The notes: generated by a model from the sequence alone, not told the origin. Numbered from the stretch's first letter, positions 39,401 through 50,738 are shown. The stretch is DNA of 64,000 nucleotides from Drosophila miranda (GCF_003369915.1 NC_046675.1:23622001-23686000), one strand, 5' to 3'. Translations and numbers: made by a program.

Positions 39401-41212
39401 CATTCCCGAATTACAGTGAAACTTCCTTTAAGCTGTAATTGGATGAGTCAAATCGGGTAAGGCCCTAGGCACAGGCATTCCCCTTCATCCTTCTCTCGCT
39501 TTATATGATTTCACAACACCTACAAGAACTTGCACCGGGCGGGCACCCACCCAAATCACTCACACCCGCACACACATACACACGCATATTTGGGTCTCAT
39601 TTATTGTTCGAGATTGTTAAGTAACCATCATCATCATCTTTTGAGGTTTTTTCCGTTTTGTTTTGTTTACGTTTGGCGCTTTGGCCCAAATATTCTTAAA
39701 AAGCTGACAGCGGCTCGGTTCCCAACTTCAGCTCGAGTGGGAGTGAGAGTGGGAGTGGGATGGCCAATGCTGCGGGTTGGCTGTCTCTGTCCCTTTCTCG
39801 ATCTTGTCTTTCCCCCCCCTTTCCCGCCTGCTCATTTCTTTTTCGGCTGGCTTGGAATAATCATTGTCATGCAGGCGATTCAGCTTCATTATTTCGCCTG
39901 CTGTACCCACGCTTCTTCTTCAACATCTACCGTACTACCTCTCCGTTGTCTGCTGTCTTTTGTCTTTGCTCCGTCTCCCACTTGATAGGCATCGTAATGA
40001 GCTTTAAGTTAAGGTTCTGATCATGATCTCATGGAGGTTTTGTTGCTTTGTTTTTGGGAACGAGGAGATGAAGATGCTGCTGGCGCATCGCCTTCGTCAT
40101 TTGTTGGTCACGCTGGGAATTTGGTTAAAATTCTCTTACAGGCAGGTCCATTTCTTTGGAAGAGTGCTTTGGAACTTGAACAATTCCTGGATGAAAGCTT
40201 AGGAGTGCCCACAGCTATAACGTCACGATGATGGGATCATTACTTAATAGTTTTTAATTCTAAACCAAGGTGCATTTCAGTTCAGGTATATTCAGTTGTT
40301 CTGTTGCTTCTTAGGGTATCCAATCTTCGCCCTTTTGTGTGGAGCCTCAGCCCACCGAATTGTAGTTTGTTTCGTTTTCATTGCTTTTGGCTTGCTTGCT
40401 TAACCAATATTTTGCCGCTCGATAATGAAAGGAAAGCAAAACAGCCGGCCAGTGGATGGGCTGGAGGAGGAGCTGGGTCAGCAGTCAGGTCCCAGGCCCC
40501 GAAACCGAAACATACTCGTACAACAAAAGCTCACCAGTATAATCATCAAGAGTGAATCTGCTGGAGAAATGGTTGTTGTCGTTGTTTTGGTTTTGGTGGC
40601 GGTGGCGGTGGCGGTACGACGGTACGACGATACGGAGTCATGTTTGTGGTTTTAAACTTGCTTTCTTTCGTGGCGGTGGGGGATTTCATAATATTTGCAT
40701 TGGTGTGTGAGTTTCTGCTCTTACAGGTGTTTGTGTGACCCAGTTCCACAGAGATGCCTGAGAAGTTCTCAAAAGACCCAACAAAAAGTGGATAATGAAT
40801 GATGCGGTGGGCATTTCGTGGAAATGATATTGTTACATTGGTTAACTGTCAATTTATTTGAATTTGATTTTTTGGTATGATACCCTCAGGTACCTTTACA
40901 TTTTATACAAGTACATATAACAGACGAGTATCAAAATATTTTCGGACTGTACCTAATGATGTCTTTTCCTATAACCCGGCAGATATTATCATTAAACGGA
41001 TCCATTGTTTCCCGCTACATTTTTGTTTTTTATACTAATGCAATATATCTTCTATCTCTCTTTCATTATTAAGGACGGATCCATTTGACGATGAATGGGG
41101 TGGGGTGTCGTAGGGGGGACATTGTGTTTGACAAACATACTATTTGAGTACTTCTGGGAAATCAATGCAGTGCTAGCGCGAGGAGTACATATATGAGATA
41201 ATGGGGCCAGAG

Positions 41213-41220
41213 TGACGTCA
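41213..41220. promoter_or_regulatory. CRE palindrome TGACGTCA
   Basis: Perfect 8-bp cAMP-response-element palindrome in non-coding DNA. Function is not implied by sequence alone. Confidence 0.25.
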
Positions 41221-42976
41221 GACCAATCTCTCCTGCTCTTGCACTGCGTTTGTTAGTGGTTTGACACCTTCGTCCGCCCTTTCATTGTAGCCACTGTCCA
41301 AGCGACTGAGTGGGACTTTTCCGTTGGATTCTTTCGATGGTTGTGCAAAGTACCTCCAATCCAAAAATCAGATAGATGGCAACAGTCGTTGGTTATCAAT
41401 GACTAAGGCCCCTACAACTAAACTGGTGTGGTTAAGGGATTTATAGAATATACCTACTTTCAAAGCTTCGTAGCGAAATGTTCTCCTCTGCCAAATAAAC
41501 ACGCATCATCGCGGTAGAGCAAAAGAGAAGAAAAGGGAAGACCTCCAAGAGATGACCAGCCGATTTTTGAAAGATGGAAAAAATTGCAAGTAGCATCGTA
41601 GGAACAGACCTTTCTTCGCATTGAGCGAACCGGAGGAGTCCATCAGAAGCAGCACAAGCTCAACGCAACAAGTGAGTGAGAACGCATAAATCCTACGAAA
41701 ATCCAAGGGATTGTGCTTTTCTCTAGAAAGCACAGGCCCTGATCAATTCACATTTAACCGCAAGGCAGAGACATTTGCTGACGAATATTGTGAAAGGGAA
41801 CAAATCAAAGCATGTGATCATAAAAAAATATAATAATTATATTAAAACTATGGAGAAAATAAAAAACAGAAACAACATTTTTATTGCTAATTTGTTTAAA
41901 TATTGTTTACGGTTTATTCTAATACATATTAAATTTATCCAATTTCTTAATGAGAGCAAGAATGACAAGGATTAAATTAAAATGGGCTGTAAATATGACG
42001 AACTCACGTCTTTCCAGAAAGAATGGATCGTCCCGATTGTTTGAGAGATTTGATTATCATTTCCAATAGGAAAATCGTGAAATTCCATTGACATATAGTT
42101 TTTCTGCTAAATTTCAGGCCTCTCCTGGCATATAATGCCCACTGTGCCTTGTCCGTACCAATTCCGCGTTGCGTTAGTTCACTGACTATCACTAGATGGC
42201 GTATTGGTTCCATTAAATAGTTGCTGCATGCTTTCAGGCTGCACATGTAGAATTTGTGTGTTGATTGACATGAATTCGACATTCGTAAAATAACGTAGTT
42301 CCAGAAAATAGCACAAGGGGCACCACTGAATAGAAGTTATATTTCTTCTAGTCGTTAAGTTCTAAATGTTTTTAAAATTCCTTCAATTCGTATATATATT
42401 ATCTATGGTCTAGAGTATGCTATATATAATAAAATTTATATTGGAATGTAAATGTGTTTAATGACGCCACTAGAACCTGAATCCCCACATGAAAAAATCG
42501 AAAAATCGATGGTTAAAAACCGTAGAAATATACATTTATTCATAATTATTTGATATGAAAATCATGTGCCGTATACGTGATTATATACTCTATTTACATT
42601 CACGTTCACCTTACTGGAAATATAATAAACAATTTAGAGAATGCACATTAAAGTGAAGTTGAAAAAAAGGTTAAGCTTTTTAAATTTCTGCTAAAATTGT
42701 TTAATAAAAAAGTCTAATACATACATATGTATGTATATATAGATATGTAAGTACAATTTATTGTTATAGTTTTTCCATTCTCTGTAAAGCCTAAAATATA
42801 AAAAATACAGTTTTGACACATAACGATTTTTAAATCTTATTGTTTGGTAATATCTTAATACGTTACGAATCTATTACGTCCATTTTGAAAACTGACAGAC
42901 GGCCTGACAGATCTGACGGCCCTGCCACACCATCGTAAAAACTTGGAATGGCACAAAATATCGATTTATGTTTCAC

Positions 42977-42984
42977 TATCGATA
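42977..42984. promoter_or_regulatory. DRE (TATCGATA)
   Basis: Perfect DNA-replication-related element, the DREF site of many broadly expressed fly promoters. A second ATCGAT core sits about 20 bp upstream. The nearest coding-like frame begins 176 bp downstream on the plus strand. Confidence 0.45.
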
Positions 42985-43159
42985 GGTACGGGGAGATTTT
43001 AAATGTGTTCAACTGGAATACAATTTTATTTAAACTTTTACAGCTTTTATTTAGTAATTTGTATTGTTTTTACGTATTGTGTAAAAAATTAACTTGATTG
43101 CCTACATTCTACTATTTTTTATTCCCATACTGCAATTACTACAATAATTTTACTCTTGA

Positions 43160-43294
43160 ATGTCTGGCGCTGCTGCGCATGCTCTCTTTGTTTCGTTCCA
43201 GTCAGCGCCATCGACTTCCAAGTGCAACGCCGCTCTCCAAACGGTATACTGGAGCAGCGCAGGCGCGACAGAAAGCGGCGCTGTAGAAAAGTAA
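43160..43294 (+). CDS. small ORF or first coding exon, 44 residues
   Basis: ATG at 43160 opens a frame of 44 codons rich in GCC, GCG, AAG and AGC, reading MSGAAAHALFVSFQSAPSTS and on to a TAA at 43292-43294. The end overlaps a strong 5' splice site (AA|GTAAGA, intron from 43291), so this may be the first coding exon of a longer gene rather than a complete microprotein. A DRE lies 176 bp upstream and an NRF1-like TGCGCATGC at 43174-43182. I recognise no domain and no downstream exon. The other two frames are also partly open, which weakens the case. Confidence 0.3.
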   Translation: MSGAAAHALFVSFQSAPSTSKCNAALQTVYWSSAGATESGAVEK

Positions 43295-46200
43295 GAAATA
43301 AAACAAGAAACCAGACGACCTCGACCAAACTTGTCGCAAAAAACGAAAGAAATAAAGGCATGCAAATTATAATCCCAAACACATTCACAGGGAGGAAAGA
43401 GAGAATGAAGGAGAGAGACCGCTACAGAACCTGAAGCGGTACTTTTTTGAGAGTAACGGTACATTTGGGGGAGAGTAATGGAGATATGGATTTTAGTGGA
43501 ATAAAATTAGGTTAGGATTTTCCTTATATGAAAGGAATTTTGTCAATTATCATACAAACATATATGAAACATCCAGTTCGTTATCCAAAACTTTCACTTA
43601 ACTTGATGGTAGAAGGATATAAAGATATAAAGCCTTATAGTGGCTTATGGACACAGGTTTATTTGGAGGACTTCCAGCCTACTCGTACCGTTACCACTCA
43701 CCAGTCCGCAGCACAGCAACAAGCAAAGACAAAAACAAAAACAAGTAATAGCCAGACAACAATCCCAGTAAAAACGGCTCTCATAAAAATTCATTTCCAG
43801 TCACTGCGACAGCGACAGCGACGACGGCCACTTCCAATGGGCAAAAACGAAAGACTTCAATTCAGTTTGGCGAAGACAACGAACCCGAAAAGAGCTTGGT
43901 CGCGGATCGAAACGGAACGGAACGGAACGGAAAAAAGGTAGAAAGAGAAATAATAATCACGTCTGCGTCTTACAAAACGGTACGTGCGCGCATGCGTAGT
44001 CGTCTCTGTGTCTGTACGTGCATGTGTATGTGCCTGAGAGAGTGTGTTTGTGTGTGGGTATCGGTATCTGGCTAAAAGCGTTTTATGCAGCCATATATAC
44101 ATATTCACGAGTACGAACGACGGCTAACCAACACACGGCCAATACTTATAAGTAAGCCAAAAAGCCAAGCAAAGAGAAGAAATCAAATTAATGAAAAAGA
44201 AATCAAATTTTAAAAATTAGTGAGCCACGCAGGCGAATACCAGTGCAGCAGCAGAATATATATGATACCAAGTGAAACTGTCTATTCAAAAAGTGTTTGT
44301 CGCTGCCCAACGCCATTTGGGATATTCTTTATTCTTTAAGCCGAAATCAAACAACATTCACTTCTACATTTCACTCACTCTCGCTATCTGTGAGAGAGGC
44401 ACAGCTACAGCTACTGGGCCAAACATCATACGATCTGTTGGCCTTTTCTTTTGTGCCATTTCATCGTCATCGTCGTCTCCATCGCTGTCGTTGTTTCCAT
44501 CGTTGTCATCGTCAGCCGCAGCCGCAGCAGCAGCAGCAGCAGCAGCAGCTTTAGCTGTACAATTTTCTTATAGAGACCCAAGGCATGTGAAAGTTATGCG
44601 CCATACCACAAATCTCTTTCTATTTCTATTCCGTTTGTCAGTTTTATGTTTTTCTTTTCTACTGCTTCTGTTTCTTCTGCTTTGGCAACAGAAGTGGGCT
44701 GGGGGAGGCGTACTAACGGGTTTTCTGTAAGACTTTGGCAACACTTTTGCTTTCTTATAAGGTTGCAGCCAACCACCAGCCTAAGGGGCCTCCCCCCTAT
44801 CCCCATCTGGCCGTGTGGCTCTGGCTATTTAGCATTTCAGACTTGGAAACGATTTGTGTTGTTTGCGCAGAGACCAGAGTCCCTCAGTGGCGAAAAACCC
44901 GTTCCCCTGAATCCGAAAACACACCCAAAAACCGAGCAACTTGTTCTATAAATTATAAAATTAAATTAGCAAGGCATCTCAAGTCAAACCATTTTCTTGG
45001 CATTTAGCAGAGACTGGCTAAAACTTTGTGGGGTTTTTGCTAAGCTTCTTTCTCAGGAAATACGCTTATTTTCATCCCAAGATCTTCTCTAGATCATACA
45101 TATGTAGATATGTACTCGTATATAGCTGCCAAATCATCTGTTTGGCATTTCCAATCACATTTGTTGACACGCCTCCACCTCCACCGCAATCTCACAGTCT
45201 CGAGGTCTGCTCGGTCTCTCTTTGTTGTATCTCTCGCTTCTTCATCTGCTGTTTACTCTTCTTCCCCACAGCCCAACAAAAGCGCCAGCAAACGTTTATT
45301 TTCTCTCACTTTAAGCTTCAAAAATACACTCAAACATCGTTAAAACGAAACATAATTGATGTTGAAGTTTGTGGGGGAACACCTTTTACCAATTTCAAGG
45401 CTAAATCATATTTCACTATGATTACTATGTTAAATAATTAATTTTGACAACTCATCAGTGGATTCATGAATAAGTCCTTCAATTTAGTCATCAATGAAAG
45501 CCCCCAGTCCCCATCCAAACAAGAGACAAATCATTCTCAGACCACGAGTGCACAAGAGCACGAAAGATGATATTGAAATTACGCATAACGTAAAAACCAA
45601 ACATTAAGCTCTACTGTGACTCATTTCAAATCAGTTTATAGATGCACAACATCCGAGTGTGTATCTGTATCTGCCACATGAATCCCTCAATAGCATTGTA
45701 ATTCTTGCATTTTAATGCCTTTTAATTGGCTGAAAAGTTTGTGAACTGAAAAACTCTCTTGTGTTGTACCCAAAAAATATTTTGGTGAGTCACATATCAT
45801 TTTGCTGCACTTCCAAGTCGAAAGGTTGTGTTGTTTCTTTGTATATTATTTGCACGGATATAACGGTAAAATGCTTAACAGACAAACAGAAAAAACAAAA
45901 CAAGTTGAAGGAACTTAAAAAAAATGAGTTGGCAAGAAGTTAAAGTGTCTTTTTTTATGGCTCAGAAGCGAAGCCAGGAGGTAGGGCTATAGTAATGTCC
46001 TATATATATATTTTTAGGAGTTCTTTTGGATCCATTATCTTATGTGATTCATCATTGAAATGCTAGGTTCATATTGGAAACAAGTTTGTGGATAGAGGGC
46101 TTCGCCAACCAACAGCTTCTTCAGAATATGGTCCAAGACTTTCTCAATAACAGTTCCGTGTTTAAGACAGCTTCAGTAAAACTTTAGTTTTGTTTATAGA

Positions 46201-46431
46201 CAATATATATCACAGAAAGTTTATGCTTTTCCCTTTACTGGTTTGAAAAGCTGGAACTTCGAATTTTGTATATTTGTTTCATTAGCTTTAAATGTAAATT
46301 ATCAGTCGAATGTTAATTGAAACTTTTCTACAGATGATAGCCATAGATACCATAAAGATACTTCCATAGATACTGGCCTGTTTGTAGAGTCAAGTAGATC
46401 TATTAATCATTCCCAGAATACATAGCTTCTT
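43295..46431. other. non-coding DNA, no gene recognised
   Basis: Contains a (GGAAC)n array (about 43912-43932), an NRF1-like GCGCGCATGCG (43986-43996), a (GCA)n tract that yields poly-Ala frames (about 44513-44551) and two TACTCGTA octamers. No coding exon recognised. Confidence 0.5.
44513..44551. repeat. (GCA)n/(GCC) triplet tract
   Basis: About thirteen GCA/GCC triplets. They produce poly-Ala or poly-Gln open frames of up to 152 codons that lack other protein-like features. Confidence 0.8.
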
Positions 46432-46635
46432 TTAGAATCTCTTTATCCCCATAAACCGCCTCGAGCTTGGCAAATGCTTTGCTTTAACTGAACTTAGGTT
46501 AATTTCTAGGAATACTCGTATGGCCAAAGATCTATACCTATGATTCATACAAGCCAATCCCCTCAAGGTGGCATTCCTGCCTGTTAGATCGCGAACAACC
46601 TTCAGGCAGCAGCGCAGCCACTCTGGCCGTAGCAT
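46432..46635 (-). CDS. unrecognised small basic ORF, 67 residues
   Basis: ATG at 46635 opens a 67-codon frame starting MLRPEWLRCCLKVVRDLTGR, rich in Arg and Lys. The first 30 codons have good fly usage (CTG, CGC, AAG, GCC); the rest does not. No domain, signal peptide or splice pattern is recognised, and no polyadenylation signal was assigned. It may be a conserved remnant, a first exon or chance. Confidence 0.2.
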   Translation of the reverse strand: MLRPEWLRCCLKVVRDLTGRNATLRGLACMNHRYRSLAIRVFLEINLSSVKAKHLPSSRRFMGIKRF

Positions 46636-48744
46636 GCATAAATCAATAACTTAAATGGTCAATTCCAGTGATCTGACCACTGCACATTGAACCCACACCC
46701 ATGGAACCCCTGCTACCGTGCCACCGAATCAGAGCCTGCCTTCCCCATCTCAGCCATGTCACCATGTCGTTTCGTTCCGTTCCGGCTTGCTTCGATTGCA
46801 ATTTACAATTTTACTCTTATTGGCGCATATTTCTTGGCTTGGCCAAGAGGCGGCTGCTTTTCCTGCTGGCCACCGAAAACTGGTTGTCCGAGCAGCAGTC
46901 CGGCAGCAGTCCGGCAGCTGCTGCCTGGCGTGGCCCAGGTCTGGGCCGGTTCGGCCGTGTTCCCGTTTTGACTAGTTGGCTTAAATGTAGCAATCAATTT
47001 ATGCGCCACCAGTTGCAGCCCCAGTGAGCAGTGGCTGTGGCCTGTAGCTGCAGCTGTATCTGTATCTGTGGCCAGGTATCTCATAGATTGTATACAGTTT
47101 TTTCTATAACATTTATTTGTACTTGTATCTGGACTTTCACTTTTTATTTCTTGCTGTCTGTTGGTGGAGCGCGGGTTTTAATTGTTTGCCTTCTTTGGCG
47201 GGTAACGAGTCTTGGAACTAAACACAAGAAAAAAACCCAAAAACATTCATTCAGATATAGGGATACATATGTATTTATATTTGTATCTGTATCGCTTGTG
47301 GTATGTGTCCATTATTTCAATATCCATTCACTTTGCAACACACAGTCCTCTCTCTCTCTCTCTCTGTCTCTCTCTTTCTGTGTCTCTCTCCTCCACCCAA
47401 AACAGGCGCTAATGTGATTACAACAGACGAAAATTATTAAATCGCCAAAACGCCTGCAGCTGTGCCCCATTGTCTGTTGTGGGTAGCAGTCGCTCCACAA
47501 TGGAGCCACAGTCCACGGCCCGCCCTGGCCCCCGCCCATGGACCCCGCTCCAGTTCGCCCGCTTGCCTTCCTGTCCAACCGGTTCGATACACTCTATCAG
47601 AGATCTAAGAATTCATATACTCGTATGTTTCTCTGGCCTTAATTGTGGGCTGTGTAATCCTTTTTCGACTTGATCTTTCTGGCCCTCGTGTTTCATTAAA
47701 CGCATTGACATGAATACTTAATTATCTGCGTTTCTGAGTTGTCTTGAATTTCCTTCAGCTTAGGTCATATTTGGTATGGCAGACACGTACTTATGGTATG
47801 TGGGTAAAAGTACTACGAGCACCAGCACTATGCCCATGTTGAGGTTGTCCAAGGGTTATCAGAGTTCATGTCGCTTGGTTGTGCTTTTCTTTAAGCATCT
47901 AGGTATTGTTTGTGGAGGTTCGGAAGTGAAGTGGAGATACTTTCAGATAGAAATTGGATTAAGGTTTCAGTGAGAATGATAGTTCCCAGTTCAATTGAGA
48001 TGTCAGCTGTTCCTTCTTTAACATTCAACCTAAATCCGCTTTTGACATACTAATTATCAATTAATTTAGGTTGTTGTCCACTCCTCAGATGCTCAGATTA
48101 ATGTCTCATTAGATGGCTTAAACAAAATGATAACAAAACCCGATAATTCCCAACTAGTTTCTGAAACAAATAGATACGAGTATATCTCAAGCCATATTCT
48201 CAAGTTAAGCTCCCGCATCGCATAATTCTTTCATGGCTAATACAAATCGAATGATATCTGAATGAAAAACAATGTATAAATGTATGAATCCAAGTTCAAC
48301 CAGTCGAGGAGAACCATTCTAGCGGACATTTGACATTTAAGGGAGTCATCTGTGTGGAGAAGTCAAGATTTCTGTTGGACTCACATTGGCAGTGGGGCAA
48401 CTTAATTGGTTTTTTGCCGACTGTCGTCTGCGTCTGTCGACTGTTTGTTGCTCAATTGCATATATACGTATAGGTATATATATGTTTTTTCCCATATCAA
48501 ATTGATTTCGCATTTTTGTATTGCCAAAGAGTCGAACATCGAAGACTAAACGGGTTTTGATTTTGATATAAAACCGATAGGGGAGGCGGAGACGAGGAGA
48601 TGATTTACCAATTGCCAGCAAACGAGATGCTAAATTATGCCACGGCAGTGATTAAATCAAAATTTAAACACCAAATCAGACATACATTTCAATGCGAAAA
48701 AGACCCAAATGAGTAGAAGCCGTACGACAAAAAGGTTGGGCAGA
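46636..48744. other. non-coding DNA, no gene recognised
   Basis: Contains a CT microsatellite (about 47346-47392) and two TACTCGTA octamers (47618 and 48175). Short frames near 46.7-47.0 and 47.5 kb show no domain. Confidence 0.5.
48729..48733 (-). terminator. RNA polymerase III terminator
   Basis: A run of five A on the plus strand, five T on the transcribed sense, lies 11 bp past the tRNA 3' end. Confidence 0.8.
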
Positions 48745-48817
48745 CGACCGTGACAGGACTCGAACCTGCAATCTTCGGATTCGAAGTCCGACGCCTTATC
48801 CTTTAGGCCACACGGTC
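48745..48817 (-). tRNA. tRNA:Arg-TCG: tRNA-Arg (anticodon TCG)
   Basis: A 73-nt cloverleaf including the discriminator G. The acceptor stem is GACCGTG paired with CACGGTC. The anticodon stem-loop is TCGGA-CTTCGAA-TCCGA, placing TCG at positions 34-36, so it decodes the arginine codon CGA. The B box GGTTCGAGTCC is canonical and there is no intron. From memory, a tRNA-Arg cluster is mapped at 83AB in D. melanogaster, in keeping with the neighbouring genes. It is transcribed by RNA polymerase III from internal A and B boxes. Confidence 0.97.
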
Positions 48818-49456
48818 CCGTTGTAACGCCACGTTAGTTCCTGCCCTAAAAAGCGCAAAACGGGCGGCACACCTCTACGCTTTTGCCCAGAAAGCATCCC
48901 CACCCACCCACTCACACATGTCCCCGAACCACCCCGACCCACACACTATCACACTCTCGCCCACCCACTCACCCACGCCCGAGCCAACCACCCAGATTGT
49001 GCGTTGCTTCTTGAGGGTGGATGACACCGAGTGCCGGCCACTGGGGGTGGCACATCCTATGACGCGCGCGTTGGGCGTCCTTCTGCGCAGAATCTTTGAC
49101 TGGGTGGCCAGTAGCAAACCCCACAGCATCCCTCGAGCAGTCAGCTGTTCTTGCTGCAGACCATCTGATTTCATCTGTTTGTCCAATTTGCTTTACCCTT
49201 TAACCAATTTCATAAAGATTGGATAGCTATTGCCATCATGTTTGCCAGTCCGTCTCAGGTGCTGCAGTACTCCTCCATGGTTCCCTAAATGCTCCTTATA
49301 ACTCACAATTTAAACAACAGTTTCTGAGTCTAGTTAGTTTTTCAAAGACACTCTAGATCTAGCAAATCAATAGTTTTTGACCGGTTACAAAATTTCTCGC
49401 TTTACTTTCTAAAAAAAACTTTAAAAGTTGTTTCAAAGCTTATTCCCTGCTAAATT
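48818..49456. other. interval between tRNA-Arg and the 390-codon gene
   Basis: Contains overlapping open frames on both strands (plus 48918-49226, 102 codons; minus about 48875-49186). Neither has a recognisable domain, and the minus frame lacks an ATG at its head. The interval presumably includes the promoter of the plus-strand gene that follows. Confidence 0.4.
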
Positions 49457-50629
49457 ATGAAGACCAACAAAAACACCATGTTAAAGAACCCAAAAATTGT
49501 CAAGACATCTCCCTCAACAGTGAAGACCGCCCCGACTGGCAAGGCAGCTGCCAAGAGCTTTGACGTGGCCCAAGTGTGCAGTGTGGACCTGGCGAGCGAT
49601 GGCGGAGTCCGGCTTCCGCCTCTAACGCTCGAGAGTCGGGTGGAGCCAGAAGACTTGGTGGATGCCCGCTTTCGGCTGGTGGAGGCGAGGTCCAAGACAG
49701 TGGTGCTCACCGATCGGCAGTTCGATGTTCACTTGAAGAGGCTGGTGAAGGTCTTCATGTCCGAGGTATCCATTACCAGGGACATGCGCGTACTTAACTC
49801 GAAGAGGTCGCTTCAGCCAGCCGACCGGCTGCTGTTGCAGGATCTGGAGATACTCAAAGGCAAATTCAAGGAGGAGCGATCAAATCTGGTGGTGACACTC
49901 AGCATGGATAGCAGAAACAGATCCAAGCAAAACTCTACCAAAGAAGCCAACACCCAGAGCCAAGATAAGCATGAAAAACCCTCTGGTTCCGCTGATGCTG
50001 CGATACCATCTACTAGTAAGACGTCCAAGCTTCGCAAGTGTTCAGTTCCATCAAGGAAACAAGGAGGAGCCCAACCAAAAGTACCATCCAATCCTCCATC
50101 CAATCTGGTGAAGACACTTAGCATGGGCAGCAGACACAGATCCCAAAAAAGTTCTACCACAGGAATCCAGCCTGAAGCCAAGAACCAGGACCAAAATGAA
50201 GAAGAACCTTCTGATTACTTTGATGTTGTGACACCATCTACTAGTATGACGACAAGAAAACAAGGAGGAGCTCAAGCAAAAATCACTTCCAATCCTCCAA
50301 TCATTTGCAAAAATATCGTAGCACCCGAAGAGCTGTCTATTAAGCTAATGGAAAAACTCAAGCAGAGGTTTGCCAAAACAACTGACAGTCCTAAAATTAA
50401 AGTTCCGCTATCCGCTCAAGAAAAAGAACCAGTAAATGAATCAAAAATTTATCTAACTAACGCTTTATCTGTAGCCGCTCCTGTAGCTGCTCCTGTAGCT
50501 GCTCCTGTAGCCGCCCGAGTAACCTCTTCAGTATCCTCCACAGCCAAGATCAAGGCTAAGGCCAAGACTAAGGAACTCTCAGAAAGTTTATCTGATATAT
50601 TCTATGACTTTCCTATAGCAATCTATTAA
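49457..50629 (+). CDS. unrecognised intronless gene, 390 residues, with internal tandem duplication
   Basis: ATG at 49457 opens a 390-codon frame with no intron, followed by AATAAA 110 bp past the stop. Residues about 35-135 have a mixed, folded-looking composition (for example RVEPEDLVDARFRLVEARSK). Residues about 142-214 and 215-281 are two diverged copies of one Ser/Lys/Gln-rich unit sharing SNLV-TLSM-SR-RS, PSTS and RKQGGAQ. A V-A-A-P array (about 339-355) and a Lys-rich tail with a hydrophobic end (FYDFPIAIY) follow. No catalytic domain, signal peptide or membrane segment is seen. Composition suggests a largely disordered, basic, possibly nuclear protein (inference). I do not recognise it. 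It lies between tRNA-Arg and kkv. Confidence 0.75.
   Translation: MKTNKNTMLKNPKIVKTSPSTVKTAPTGKAAAKSFDVAQVCSVDLASDGGVRLPPLTLESRVEPEDLVDARFRLVEARSKTVVLTDRQFDVHLKRLVKVFMSEVSITRDMRVLNSKRSLQPADRLLLQDLEILKGKFKEERSNLVVTLSMDSRNRSKQNSTKEANTQSQDKHEKPSGSADAAIPSTSKTSKLRKCSVPSRKQGGAQPKVPSNPPSNLVKTLSMGSRHRSQKSSTTGIQPEAKNQDQNEEEPSDYFDVVTPSTSMTTRKQGGAQAKITSNPPIICKNIVAPEELSIKLMEKLKQRFAKTTDSPKIKVPLSAQEKEPVNESKIYLTNALSVAAPVAAPVAAPVAARVTSSVSSTAKIKAKAKTKELSESLSDIFYDFPIAIY
49880..50299 (+). repeat. in-frame tandem duplication within the 390-codon gene
   Basis: Unit 1 (49880-50098, 219 bp) and unit 2 (50099-50299, 201 bp) both begin with TC-AATCTGGTG and end with TCCAATCCTCCA. Length differences keep the frame. 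Confidence 0.85.
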
Positions 50630-50738
50630 GTCTACACTCCCCGTCATCTTCTTTAAATATTGGTTACAAAGAAAGTCTTACGTTCCAGTTTAAGTAATGA
50701 ATGTTTTCCCTCTTTGTAATCAATCTTTGATTAAAGAA

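Larger units (their letters stand above)
28604..42956. other. non-coding DNA, no gene recognised
   Basis: No convincing coding exon. The segment holds a strongly AT-rich block (about 31130-31410), several microsatellites (CCGGT about 31683-31705; CT about 32005-32023 and 33396-33434; ACTCC/ATTCC about 33207-33262; CAA about 34153-34173; AATAT about 36262-36292; AGAGCCC about 38735-38763), a perfect CRE palindrome (41213-41220) and several copies of the dispersed TACTCGTA octamer. A 66-codon ATG frame at 40031-40231 is of unclear status. Confidence 0.55.

Noticed and set aside
44272..44730. Plus-strand frame of 152 codons with a poly-Ala run
   Set aside because: Built around a GCA triplet tract and TTT/CTT-rich flanks; no domain or splice context.
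48875..49226. Overlapping frames on both strands between the tRNA and the 390-codon gene
   Set aside because: Neither has a recognisable domain; the minus frame starts without an ATG and the plus frame has a low-complexity Pro/Thr/His start. Coding status could not be decided.
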